Assembly: GCA_963680875.1 (NCBI GenBank)
Contig: OY804579.1
Span: forward strand, 79,225,095 to 79,289,094
From: Bathymodiolus brooksi
Lineage: Eukaryota; Mollusca; Bivalvia; Mytilida; Modiolidae
Length of the DNA: 64,000 bases
Direction of reading: 5' to 3'
Under the pieces are notes generated by a model. It did no database searches and had not been told where the DNA came from. It saw nothing but the letters and a program-made list of their open reading frames with translations. Numbering within the stretch: position 1 is the stretch's first letter; each line of letters opens with the position of its first letter. The translations under genes and the position numbers were made by a program. Of this stretch, positions 34,244 to 44,734 are shown one piece after another.

Positions 34244-35881
34244 ATGGATTCAAACAAATTGTGTGATCCATGCAATAAAACATCAAAGTCGTCGTTTGCC
34301 GTCAAATATTGTAGCGATTGTGAGGAATTCCTCTGTTCTGACTGTCTTATATATCATGGCAAATTAAAATCCTCCGTGTCCCACCATGTTGTTGACGTTA
34401 ACGTCACTGATGATCAATCTTTCGTGGTCAACAAAGAATGTCCGACTCACAAAGATATGACTCTAGATTTTTTCTGTTCTGATCACGACAGCATCTGCTG
34501 TAAATCATGCATAGCAAGCATGCGGCATAGAACATGTGAAAACATAAAACCAGTAGAAGTCGCTGCGAAAGGAGTAGTGCATTCCTCGATGTATGAAGAA
34601 TTTGCCACTGATATGGTCTCCTTAAATAATACAGCAACCCAGTTAACAGATGAATGGGAGAAAAGTAAGGTAGCTTGGGGTACCAGTAAGGATGATGTCA
34701 AACGTTCCGTAGAAAAATTTAAAGCCAAAATACGTACACGCATAAATGAAGTTGAAGAGAAAATAATGCACGAAATAGATATTGTCCAACCTGTTGGAAA
34801 ACTGGATAAGTTGAATATGGACAAGCAAGTAGAGGAAATACAAGATGTCTTAAAGCAGTTTAATTTCGTTACAAAACATGGGTCAGAAGGTCAAATATTT
34901 CGTTTGATAAACACATTGAAAACAAATATCCCTCTCATGCTCAATGATATGGCAATTCTAATTTCTTCTCAAACTTCCTCAAGACTTGTATTTGAAGAGT
35001 CAAATATTATATCAATGATTGAGTCGCTTGGGTCAATAACAGTTAAAACGAGTCCGTTTGAAGTTAAATTTAATCCACACAAAATTCAACAAGCACAGGA
35101 AATGGTACAAAAAATCCCTTCGAAGTTTCACTTTGAGAGCGAAATTCCAATTAGCAATGATGGTGACGTCATGATTACAGGAATTGGAGTAATAGATGAT
35201 GATAGATTGTTATTGTGTGACCACATTGTTAGTCAGCTTTGCTTGTTGTCCTTAGAACAACAAAATCTAACGAGGATTGATTTGTCAGGGAATCCATGGG
35301 GTATTATAGTGAAAGAAGAAGAAGATGAAGCTTTGGTAACATTACCTCATAAGAAATATATTCAAGTTGTAGACACAACCACCATGACATTAGCCCAGAA
35401 AATAAAATGTCCTGGTGATTGTCGTGGTATAACATTAATAGACAAGGACATCGCGTTAGGTCGACCTGGTAAAGTATCTATCATTAATAAAGAAGGCAAA
35501 CATCTTATATCTATTACACTGGATTGCTCTATTCTGACTTCACTCTATTATGTAAAAGAACGGATATTGTTTTGTTGTGACCCTGACAACCACAAGCTCC
35601 ATTGTGTTAATGTAGATGGTGCTGTGGTATTTTCTTACAGCTCTGATGTTCTTCGTTTCCCTACTGATGTAGCAGTGGATGTTCAAGGAAACATGTATGC
35701 TATAGGACAGGAATCAAATAATTTACATCGTATATCACCTAATGGTAAATCAATGGGTATTATGTTGAGCAAAAGTGATGGATTGAGCCGACCATGTTCT
35801 ATCACCTTCAACAAAAAGTATTCAAAGTTGTACATCTGTAACTTTGGATATCAACAGTTACTGACATTTTTCTGTCAATAA
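34244..35881 (+). CDS. RING-less TRIM-like protein: two B-boxes, coiled coil, propeller-like C-terminus
   Basis: Start chosen at ATG 34244, just after an acceptor (ttcgatttcag|, exon from 34237), which explains the hydrophobic in-frame residues upstream as intron. The protein has 545 residues in one exon. B-box 1: C7, C10, C23, C26, C31, C34, H38, H47/H48. B-box 2: C66, H69, C78, D80/H81, C85/C86, C89, H95. Residues about 115-230 are charged and heptad-like, the usual TRIM coiled coil. From about 310 the sequence is beta-rich with blade-like GIGVIDDDRLLLCD, GRPGKVSIINKEG, FPTDVAVDVQGNMYAIG and RPCSITFNKKYSKLYICNFG, resembling NHL/six-bladed propellers. No RING precedes the B-boxes, so E3 ligase activity is not expected from this protein alone. 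Bivalves have large expanded families of this architecture, often linked to innate immunity (inference here). The 3' end is duplicated downstream. Confidence 0.9.
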   Translation: MDSNKLCDPCNKTSKSSFAVKYCSDCEEFLCSDCLIYHGKLKSSVSHHVVDVNVTDDQSFVVNKECPTHKDMTLDFFCSDHDSICCKSCIASMRHRTCENIKPVEVAAKGVVHSSMYEEFATDMVSLNNTATQLTDEWEKSKVAWGTSKDDVKRSVEKFKAKIRTRINEVEEKIMHEIDIVQPVGKLDKLNMDKQVEEIQDVLKQFNFVTKHGSEGQIFRLINTLKTNIPLMLNDMAILISSQTSSRLVFEESNIISMIESLGSITVKTSPFEVKFNPHKIQQAQEMVQKIPSKFHFESEIPISNDGDVMITGIGVIDDDRLLLCDHIVSQLCLLSLEQQNLTRIDLSGNPWGIIVKEEEDEALVTLPHKKYIQVVDTTTMTLAQKIKCPGDCRGITLIDKDIALGRPGKVSIINKEGKHLISITLDCSILTSLYYVKERILFCCDPDNHKLHCVNVDGAVVFSYSSDVLRFPTDVAVDVQGNMYAIGQESNNLHRISPNGKSMGIMLSKSDGLSRPCSITFNKKYSKLYICNFGYQQLLTFFCQ

Positions 35882-35934
35882 TTAGATCATAGCTACAACT
35901 GTTATAAATGACCTACATGTAAATGTTATATTAT

Positions 35935-36122
35935 TAAATCAATGGGTATTATGTTGAGCAAAAGTGATGGATTGAGCCGACCATGTTCTATCACCTTCAG
36001 CAAAAAGGTATTCAAAATTATGCATCTTTAACTGGGGCAACGACAAGTTACTGACATTTTCCTGTCAATAATTGGATCATCGCTACATATGGTATGAATG
36101 AAGTATACATGTAAATGTTATT
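35935..36122 (+). pseudogene. tandem duplicate of the 3' end of the TRIM-like gene
   Basis: The 189 bp from 35746 (taaatcaatgggtattatg) through the stop codon and 3' flank is repeated immediately at 35935, with scattered substitutions and an extra G after the caaaaag that shifts the frame. It therefore repeats roughly the last 45 codons plus 3' UTR and cannot encode the same end. Confidence 0.85.
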
Positions 36123-36149
36123 TTATTGATATTATATGTTAGTCCTGTC

Positions 36150-36392
36150 ATCAGGGGCCCGGGTGGCTCAATGAGTTCGGCAGTTGGATTACCTAATAAC
36201 TCATACAAGCCTATCACCAATACGGCGTGGTTTCGCGCCCGACTTTGTAAATTACAAAAAGGTGCAGTCGCAAGTGGTAAAGTTTACTAGTTGCTTGCCC
36301 ATTTTCTAGGTACTCCAGCTTCCTCCACCACTAAAACTGGTAGCCATGATATTGCTGAAAGTGGCGTTAAACACAATAAATATAATGAAATT
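36150..36392 (+). mobile_element. SINE family B
   Basis: The head gggcccgggtggctcaatg, the B box ggtttcgcgcccg, a body with taggtactccagcttcctcc and the 3' end gtggcgttaaacacaataaa. Diverged but complete in order. Confidence 0.75.
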
Positions 36393-36447
36393 AAATCAAA
36401 TCCTATCATCATTGTCTTGTACAGACATTTATATTTGGTAATAGTGT

Positions 36448-36830
36448 AATGAAGAAATGTTTGAAGATACCAAAGGAGGTAAGCAGAAGTCGTAAATCGA
36501 AGGACAGACAATATAATGGCAAAAGAAAAAGGATAAACAAAGATCTACACAACATTACACAGAAAAGAAAAGACCGTGCGAGACGAACTCTACTGAAAAG
36601 CAGGATGAACTCAGATGGTCCGGAAGGGAAGTTCCTGTTTTGCATGTGGCACCCGTCGTGTTACTTTTGTAACAAGTCTGGTGATAAGTCATGTATGAGG
36701 AAAGAAATGTGATTACGACAAACGAAACATATCCATGGTCATTAGTGACAGAGATACTCCGTAGCGGTTAACCAAGTCATGGTGGCGACCGTAAAACATT
36801 ATAATTTATGAAATAATTAATCTTACTTTA
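36448..36830 (-). mobile_element. abundant mussel-type repeat, 3' tail of a Penelope-like element
   Basis: Contains gataccaaaggaggtaagc, agaagtcgtaaatcgaagg, tggtccggaagggaag, gcacccgtcgtgttac and aaccaagtcatggtgg. The complement of the same order follows the RT relic at 41650-41870, which identifies the family. It splits the 47-bp tandem array (one unit at 36418, the rest from 36833). Confidence 0.7.
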
Positions 36831-36832
36831 AC

Positions 36833-37137
36833 GTACAGACATTTATATTTGGTAATAGTGCAATTAATTATTCCTTTACATACGGACATTTATAGCTGGT
36901 AATAGTTTAATTTATTTTGCTTATTATATTCGTTAGTAGTTTAATTTATTTTACTTTAAAGTGCAGGCATTTATATTTGTACTAGTTTAATTAACTTTAC
37001 TTTAACACACAGACATTTATATTTGTTAGTAGTTTAATTAACTTTACTTTAACACACAGACATTTATATTTGTTAGTAGTTTAATTAATTTTATTTTCAC
37101 ATACAGACATTTAAATTTGTTAGTTATTTTATTAATT
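36833..37137. repeat. 47-bp tandem array, about six units
   Basis: The consensus contains cagacatttatatttgttag, then tagtttaattaactttac. Two central units are identical over their full period; outer units diverge. A further unit at 36418-36450 lies beyond the inserted repeat. Confidence 0.8.
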
Positions 37138-37367
37138 TTAATAAAACGTCATGTAGTGCTAAATTACCATTCTCTTTATCTCTTTATTTAATTATCTGAT
37201 TGATTCATCTGTTTAATATCTATGTTTGTTGTTTGATTGAAAATGGTTGTAAATATGTTTTAATAAACTTTTATAAGATGCTTACAAATTATTCGAGGTC
37301 TATTATTTTATTTTTCTTAATGCAAACAATACACCCACGATAACTGTAATAACATTGTTCAAATGTT

Positions 37368-37445
37368 AGGGTTATGGTGTTTAACGCCACTTGTAGCATT
37401 TCGTGGCGGTCAATTTTATTGAGTACCCGGGGAAAATAGACTATG
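37368..37445 (-). mobile_element. SINE family B, 3' fragment
   Basis: The complement reads ttttccccgggtactcaat, then aattgaccgccacgaaatg and agtggcgttaaacaccat: the 3' third of the family only. Confidence 0.7.
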
Positions 37446-38862
37446 GCCACCAACGTCTGTAGAAAACTATGTTTGACTATAGTGTTCTATGATACTGTTG
37501 TGTGGTTAAAAGGAAACTTCTTTAAGTGATACAAAACCTAAGATAAGGAAGTCGAAGACATCACGTTGGACATAAATACACGAACGTACCAGTCCTTAAC
37601 TGTTACCTTTACTATAAGTAATATATATCGCTCTAGACCACTCGGTCATATCCGTTATATTAAAATATATCTTCAATAGTCGGAAGTGTTACCTTGTCTC
37701 GTAAAATATACATATACATACAAATGTGTCTAAGCGTGTGAAGATGGTACACATACATTTAATAGTTTAATCTGACTACAATCTAACTGAGCAATGTTAG
37801 TATATAATATTGTATAGGAAGACGATATATAGTTCCGAAATTACCCCCTTTTATTTTGTGCCTTTATCGTAACATAAAATCATACTCTTTCCGTCAAATG
37901 GTACATGTTTCAATGGACCGAATCATAGGAAATATTATCATTTAAAATAATATAAATGTCGTGTTTCTAGATGATATTTACAAGCCTAGCAACACCCTTG
38001 ATCCTGAGATAACCCATTTGTTTAATCAATATGCAGTATGTACTTTGTTATGGATTGATTTCCATTGAACCTTTGAAATCGTATTTATAAGGTAGGATTT
38101 TGTTCAAATCCCTCAGTTGATTTCGTTATCATATTCATTTTCCAATTATTTTCTTGTTTTAGGTATTACATGTGGATTAGAAATTCTTTGTACATACATT
38201 ATACATATCGGTTTCAGATCTTTTTGTTTAATAAATTTAGTACAATTCGATAACAGAGATATATTATATAGTCTTATATTTGAAGTTTTATTTCTATTTA
38301 AAAAGAATATATTTTTTATAGTACATATAAATATAAATGTGTTATAGCTGTATTCAGACATACAATGTATTTGATCAAACACTTACTTATCTACAGAGCT
38401 GTCCGGTGTTATCGCGCACCTAAGGGTTCAGTGGTTAATTTCACAGTTTACCAATATTTTATTGAATTAATTTAAATCATCCTCAAATACTTTGAAGTAT
38501 TATCTTTGTGGTCCTTATCCGGATTCCGCTACAATTTTTAACATTTCAGTGAAAACGAAGTGTAAGCAAACAACCCTCGACTTTTGACAAATGTTGCAAC
38601 GTCCGGTGATATAAACATTTTATATCTTTTAATATAATTAGAGTTACTAGTAATCCTCACATAGTAGTAGTCTCCATCTTAACTTTTCCAATGATTTTGC
38701 AATATTGACATGTAAAATACGTATGCGCGGAATCACCAGATGCGCGAACACCGGTGCCAAGACAGTATATGTTACATATTAGCTAAAATTTATTAATATT
38801 GTTTGTCTCTTTTTTAACATTGTTTTTATCACGTTTGTCTTTATTTATTTTTATTGTTAATG
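37446..38862. other. AT-rich stretch, nothing recognised
   Basis: Two ORFs of 76-78 codons overlap on opposite strands near 38117-38382 without domain features. No splice-bounded exon or repeat match. Confidence 0.4.
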
Positions 38863-39066
38863 CGTCATGGTTTGGTTTGGTTTTATGGTACTTAACGCCA
38901 CATATATTTCAGTTATATCGTGACAGCTTTATTGGTGTAGGAAACCGGACTACCCGGAGAAAATCATCGACCTGTCGAAAGTTAATGCTAATGTCGCATC
39001 GAGTACGTCTATCCTGAGCGGGGTTCGAACTCACAACTACCATACGATCACGGCCAACTTATGATG
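38863..39066 (-). mobile_element. SINE family B
   Basis: The complement has gtatggtagttgtgag, the B box gagttcgaaccccgc, the gacaggtcgatgattttctc block, ccgggtagtccggtttcc, taaagctgtcacgatataac and the gcgttaagtaccat end with a ccaaaccaaacc tail. Confidence 0.8.
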
Positions 39067-39109
39067 TCATGGTGTTTTGTGACGTGTGTGTGTGTGTGTG
39101 ATATCAATT

Positions 39110-39490
39110 CTGTTCCAGTGGAAGAAAAGTTTGACGATATTAAAGGGAAAATCAGAAGCCGTAAATTGAAAAATGACATATGAAACAATGACAGAAAGAA
39201 AAGAAAAAAGAAATGGTTCACAAAACACTGCATAGAAAACTAAAGATTGAGCTACAACAATCTCACTACAAACCGGGTGAGATCAGGTGAACCAAATGGG
39301 TAAGCAGTTTCTGCTCCATTAGTGACAGCTGTCGTGTTACTCGTATTAAATATAATGATAAATCATGGATGAGGACGGGACCGATTTGTTATTATGCCAA
39401 ACGGAACATATCCATGGTCATATGTGACACAGATCTTCTGTAATGGTTAACCAAGTCCAAGTCATGGTGGTGATAGTGAAAGTTTTTCTT
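39110..39490 (-). repeat. second copy of the Penelope-tail repeat, followed by a (GT)n run at its left
   Basis: Diverged relative of 36448-36830: gtttgacgatattaaaggg, gaagccgtaaattg, aacactgcatagaaaactaaagattgagc, gacagctgtcgtgttactcg and aaccaagtccaagtcatgg. A (GT)9 microsatellite lies at about 39081-39100. Confidence 0.65.
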
Positions 39491-39536
39491 TTTTCTCATG
39501 TATCGCGCGTTTTTCCGCGATGAGCAGATAAATAAA

Positions 39537-39756
39537 ATAAAACCTTCAACTATTACATAAAACCTTCAACTATTACATAAAACCTTCAACTATTACATAA
39601 AACCTTCAACTATTACATAAAACCTTCAACTATTACATAAAACCTTCAACTATTACATAAAACCTTCAACTATTACAAAAAACCTTCAACTATTACATAA
39701 AACCTTCAACTATTACATAAAACCTTCAACTATTACATAAAACCTTCAACTATTAC
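39537..39756. repeat. 20-bp minisatellite, 11 almost identical units
   Basis: The unit is ataaaaccttcaactattac; only one unit carries a change (acaaaa for acataa). High homogeneity indicates recent expansion or an assembly-sensitive region. Confidence 0.95.
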
Positions 39757-40067
39757 ATAAAATCCGAAAATAATGATTAGCAAAAAGGCTGATTGGTAGA
39801 TGGCATATCCATTATGTTTTGATTCATTTAGGTAAATTTCGCCTACTCTATCATAAAAGACGTTGTGTGTGTGTGGAATTTCAAGATTGTTGATCGAGTC
39901 ATGGACATGGCGCTACAATTGTAAACAAACGTTTTAAGATTTCTGTAATTGTGATAAGGTGTAAATGACTTGTTACTATTTGTTTAACTGATGATGATAA
40001 GCCACACACACAGGCTTGAGCTCATCATACTAGTTACATTAAATGACGATGTCGATATGTAGTGTTT

Positions 40068-40590
40068 ATCTACGGAAGTAAAGAGTACCACTCAACTACA
40101 GTCTAAGGACAGTTTCACACTCATTTTAGGGTATAGGTTGTTCTCGTTGCTAAAGTCCTTACACTGACGGTGAAATGTAGAACAGCAATAAAAGTGTTGG
40201 TCCTTTACTTTTATTTATGTCTAAGTGTACTGTTGAATAGTCCCTTATGTTCATTTACATCCATATCATTTCTTACTAATTGATTATCAGAGTTTGTTTT
40301 TCGTGCAGTGTGGAATTGGCAAAACATTTTCTCGTGCTTATCACTGGGTTTGTAACTAGATTAGCACGACGGGTGTCACTAGTGGAGCAGAATCTGCTTA
40401 CCCTTCCGGAGCATCTGCGTTCACCCCTGGTTTTTAGTGGGGTTCGTGTTACTCGATCTTTAGTTTTATATGTTTGTTTTGTAGGTCGTTGTTTGTACTT
40501 TTGTACTTTTTCTTTTGGTCATTGTGGTGTCTGTTCTTCGATATACGGATTCTGATTACCCCTTTGGTATCTTCAAACTCATCTTAAGGT
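40068..40590 (+). mobile_element. internally deleted Penelope-like element
   Basis: The first 225 bp (tatctacggaagtaaagagt .. gtctaagtgtactgttgaat) repeat, at about 85 percent by eye, the block 40957-41180 that precedes the RT relic in the next copy. The last 270 bp (cttacccttccggagcatc, ttttagtggggttcgtgt, tgtaggtcgttgtttgtac, gattctgattacccctttgg) match that copy's tail at 41660-41870. The RT core present there is replaced by about 60 unrelated bp. So this is the same element without its coding part. Confidence 0.65.
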
Positions 40591-40956
40591 GCATATTCTT
40601 ATTTATACAACTGTGGACGCATTGTACGTGACAGCGTGTTTTATTTGTATACTCCTTCAACGTTCAATTTTTAGATGGTATTTTCCAGAACATTTATTCA
40701 TTCTATCACATTAGTCAATCCACTTAAAACTATATCAAACTGTGTAGTTTTCGTTCTATTTGCCAGATGGAAGTTCCGTGCTTTTTTGTCTGTATCTGTA
40801 ACTTCTTACATGTAATGTGATGTCAGGCAGAATTATAACGGTATTTGTAAGACTACCTTAAGCCCCATTTAGTTTTCTTGTGATAACACCGCATATGAGA
40901 ATAACATTTAATACACAAAAGAACACCAAAAGGGCGAAGATGTCCAGAAGTGGCGT

Positions 40957-41875
40957 TTATCGACTGAAGTAAAGCGTACCACTGAATTGCAGTCTATGGG
41001 TAGTTTCACACTCATTTTAGAATATGGGTTATTCTCGTTGTTGAAGACCCTATTGTGACTGTGGAATGTAGCCCAGCAATAAAAGCGATGTTCCTTTACT
41101 TTAATTTATGTCTAAGTGTAATGTTGGATTGTATCTCCTGTTCATTTACATCCATAACTAATTATTTATTTATTTTAACCGAAATCATCGGACAGTCTGC
41201 ATGTGATACAAACTATGCTCCTCTTCTCGTCGACTTGATCCTTTATTCGTACGAGACAGACTTCATACAGGGACTTCTCAAGAAAAACGAAAAGAATTTC
41301 ACGTTTCGCTATATAGATGATTTCCTTTGACTAAACAATTCTATGTTTTGTGATTTTGTTGATCGCATCTATCCCATTGAGATTGAAATAATGAATACCA
41401 AAAATACAGCTAGATCTGCTTCATACCTTGACCTACATCTTGAAATTAACAGTGAGGGTCGATTAAGAACGAAACTTTACGACAAAAAAGAAGACTTCAA
41501 TTTTCCAATTGGAACCTTTCCATTTATATGTAGCAACATTTCAGCAGCACCTGCATATGGAGTATATATCATACAGTTGATAAGATATTCAAGAGCGTGT
41601 GGTTCCTGTCCTGATTTCCTTGATATAGTATTACTGTTAACAAGGTTAACTAGTGCAGCAGGAACTGTTTACCCTTCCGGAGAACCTGGGTTCATCCCAG
41701 CTTTTTAGTGGGGTTCGTGTTGCTTGATCTTTAGTTTTCTATGTGGTGTTTTGTAGATCGTTGTTTGTCCTTTTCTACCTTTTCTTTTGCCATTGCGTTG
41801 TATGCCCGTCAATTTACGGATTCCGATTACCCCTTTTGTATCTTCAAACTTTTCTTACAGTTCCTAAATCATGCA
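40957..41875 (+). pseudogene. Penelope-like reverse transcriptase relic
   Basis: After a 5' block shared with 40068-40290, the frame reads CDTNYAPLLVDLILYSYETD, FTFRYIDDFL (the catalytic Asp pair), a TGA at 41328-41330 where a serine is usual, then IYPIEIEI, SASYLDLHLEINSEGRL, TKLYDKKEDFNFPI, FPFICSNISAAPAYGVYI and QLIRYSRACGS. This order is that of the widespread invertebrate Penelope-like/Naiad-Neptune type RT as I remember it; the exact clade is uncertain. The frame dissolves near 41645 into the non-coding tail. The N-terminal RT motifs and any GIY-YIG endonuclease are absent, so it is dead. Confidence 0.75.
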
Positions 41876-42590
41876 GTTTCTAAGGTTCTCATCCGTCAGG
41901 CATGAGTAACCTTAGCCGATGTTGGCTATCATGTTTTGGCCCTTGAGTTTCCTTCTTCTGAAAGGCTTTTAATATATTCAGCTTTCATATACATCTGTAT
42001 GTTGGCTTTGAGCTTATGAAGATTATTCCAGAAATGCGTTGTGCACACTTAATGTGATATATACGTCTTTATTAACGCTGCCACTTATCAAGCCAGGAAA
42101 TTGAGCGGTAATGCATATGTATGTAAGGGGTATCGATTTAGTCTCTGATTCTATAATTTTTCTGTGAGATATTGGGATTGTTCTGACGGTGTGCTATTTT
42201 GTTCATTTTAATACAAACACCAAAAAAATAAGTAAAAACAACGTTAACATTTTCACAATCAGCTTTTGTTTTTCTTTATTAATATCTGCATTATATAAAT
42301 ATTCTTGTAAAATCTAGCAAATGGAGAGACAATTACATTCTGCCATCTTCAGTTGTTGCTACATCACACCCAGAGCATGTTTATAAATTCGATATGGCTA
42401 CCACGCGTATTACAAATATATATCGATAGAGAATACCGAAGGGGCAATCAAAAATGGGCAATCCAGAGAAACTGCCATAATAGGATACACAAGAAACAAG
42501 ACGAAGGTAAACAAGACAAAAACACAACACTATAAATAACTTTCACTTTGGTCTTGTCCCATTTTCTCGATATTAAGATCTATTAATATG
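41876..42590. other. spacer with repeat fragments, no gene
   Basis: aaggttctcatccgtcagg and gatgttggctatcatgttttgg near 41890-41940 look like dispersed-repeat text. The rest is AT-rich without features. Confidence 0.35.
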
Positions 42591-42591
42591 T

Positions 42592-44421
42592 CTAAAGTTG
42601 TGGTTTCGTGTTGCATTCTTTATCACCAGAATTATCAGTTTTCCTTCCACATTTAACCCTGGCTGTTGTCATATTCGATAATTTAATACAAAAACCTTGC
42701 AGCCCACAAAGTAAAGTGAAGATGTAATCCAACAGATATGATTCAGATACTGAAGCAAAGATATCTGTTGACCAGAAAATTCCAGATAAAACCACGATTC
42801 TTAAATATAGGTGTCAAACCAGTAATTCAACCAATCAGAGCTAAGAACATATACAAAAGTAGTCCCTTTTAAAAAAAAAGTTCCTTTCACTTTGTTGTAT
42901 TGTGACAAATACTGAATGGAATGGAATAATTAAACCGATAATTGAAGTTAAATGTATAAGGATTATTTTGAGCCCAAATTTGATTGATTTAGTTGTATTT
43001 TGATATGGATATGAAGGATTTGATGCATGACCTATACATAGGGAATTTCTGGGGGATGACAGAGCTATTTTTAGAGTAGGTATTTTCCATAGCCTGGCAT
43101 TTCACTGCAAGACTTTAAACATGGCCTGATATTTTGACAGAACGTAAAGGAATCATGGACGTTTCAGAAAATGTATGGTCTTCGAAAGGTTAAACTTAAG
43201 ATAAAATGGCCAGTTAGCCTCGAAAAAACACAAATTTAGTAGACAACCTTAAAGAAATTAATTATAGGTTTCACACCTATACCTGGGCGTCATTGTAATG
43301 AGACGATCTACGTGCATGTCTTATTTCAATTCTGACTCTGCAAAGTTGATAAACGATTTGCACTAGACAGACAAAATTTATAAACACGGAAATTATCACG
43401 TACCCTGAAAAAAATATGATGTTAGCTGGATATTTATTTGGGAAACAAACTGATTTACCGTATCTGGACGACAGATAATCAGGACCCAACTGATCAATTC
43501 CAACAGCAGGGCCTACAAACAAAATTGGAAGTAGCAGAACAATGACCGTGATGACATGTAATCTCTTCTTCTTGTCGTGGACTCTGTGACGTCATCTTTG
43601 CGAGTTTTGACGTTATGTAGACCACAGAAATTGTCATGAAGGAGAAAACAGACAACCAGAGGTAATGAAGAATAATTCCAATAATGTAGCATACCTGCCA
43701 TACATTGTACGCTCCTATGCCCGACATAAACAATATGTTTGTTAGTAAAAGTGAGATAGAGAGATTTTCAAGGTTAGAACCGGAAATATTTAAATTACGC
43801 TGAGTAATCCTACCAATGATACGGTCGATGTAGAGAATCAAACATAGGTCAGAACTGATAAAACAGAAACGTGATTACGGCGATTAGAATCGACAAAAAG
43901 AGTGCCATCTGACTTTCGTGATACTTCAATAGTCACATCACTGCAAACTGTGCCAGCTATTTCGTTTGCAGTAATGCCACCGAAGATCAAATATTTCTCA
44001 AACTTATTCCGTATGCTTAATGTCCCTTTTAATAATGGATGTAAATTTCCTGTATTGTTGATGACCTCTACTGGTAATTCACGTACTCTCTGAATATACA
44101 TATCATGTCTTTTGTCTCATCATCTTTGACTGTTATCATCATCTTTCTGTCTTTAAACTGCTTTTTCTTACGATTTATTTGTTTGAAGAATAACGGCTGT
44201 ACTATTTTAATTGAGAATGTAATCTTAGCTACGTTGGCATTTTCATTCATTTCAATTATTAAAACGTCGGAAATTTCTGTAAAGTTTGTGACTATGTTGC
44301 CCCAAATAAATAGTAAGCATATTGAAATCAATCTCTGTGTGGTTTACGCTAGAAATCAGATAATGTTCTAAATTTATTTCGACATTCCTGTACGTTTCTA
44401 GTCTGGACACATGGCATCTGC
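42592..44421 (-). pseudogene. class B (adhesion/secretin-like) 7TM receptor pseudogene
   Basis: Minus strand. An acceptor-like tttcag at 44422 opens a segment with an extracellular-type sequence (RCHVSRLETYRNVEINLEHY, then TNFTEISDVLIIEMNENA, then VRELPVEVINNTGNLHPL), each in a different frame. TM1 is the LFLSILIAVITFLF-like stretch near 43880; TM2-TM3 read LENLSISLLLTNILFMSG and CYIIGIILHYLWLSVFSFMT; TM4 HVITVIVLLLPILFVGPAVG; TM5 NIIFFSGYVIISVFINFVCL. A donor-like CAG|GTATAG stands at 43283, and TM6-TM7 plus tail lie at 42592-42815 (VVLSGIFWSTDIFASV, DYIFTLLCGLQGFCI). About four frame changes and a stop in TM1 make a functional product unlikely. In the family the receptor would signal through G proteins at the plasma membrane; ligand unknown. 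Confidence 0.75.
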
Positions 44422-44734
44422 CTGAAATGATAATGATTAATTTTGTGTATATTTATGTACATATGATATATAATAAATTGTTTTTCTCTTGGTAGTTTGT
44501 AACATTTATTTCTGTTTTAAAACAAGATTTATTTATGGAGATTTTGTTCGACTGTGGGATTCACGAATTCGCCACCACGTGTTCAACATTTTCACTATTG
44601 ATCATGCAAAATGCCAAACAGTATTGCCGAAAATAACTGCAAATACTGAAATGAAATTTAATCGCAAAATATTGAATAACAAGATAAACCAACTTTGCAG
44701 CCAACACTTTTATTTTGTAATAATTTATTGACAT

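Noticed and set aside
34428..34843. minus-strand ORFs under the TRIM-like gene
   Set aside because: Antisense shadows of a strongly supported coding exon.
39537..39756. CRISPR-like array
   Set aside because: Units are directly adjacent with no spacers, in a eukaryotic context; it is a minisatellite.
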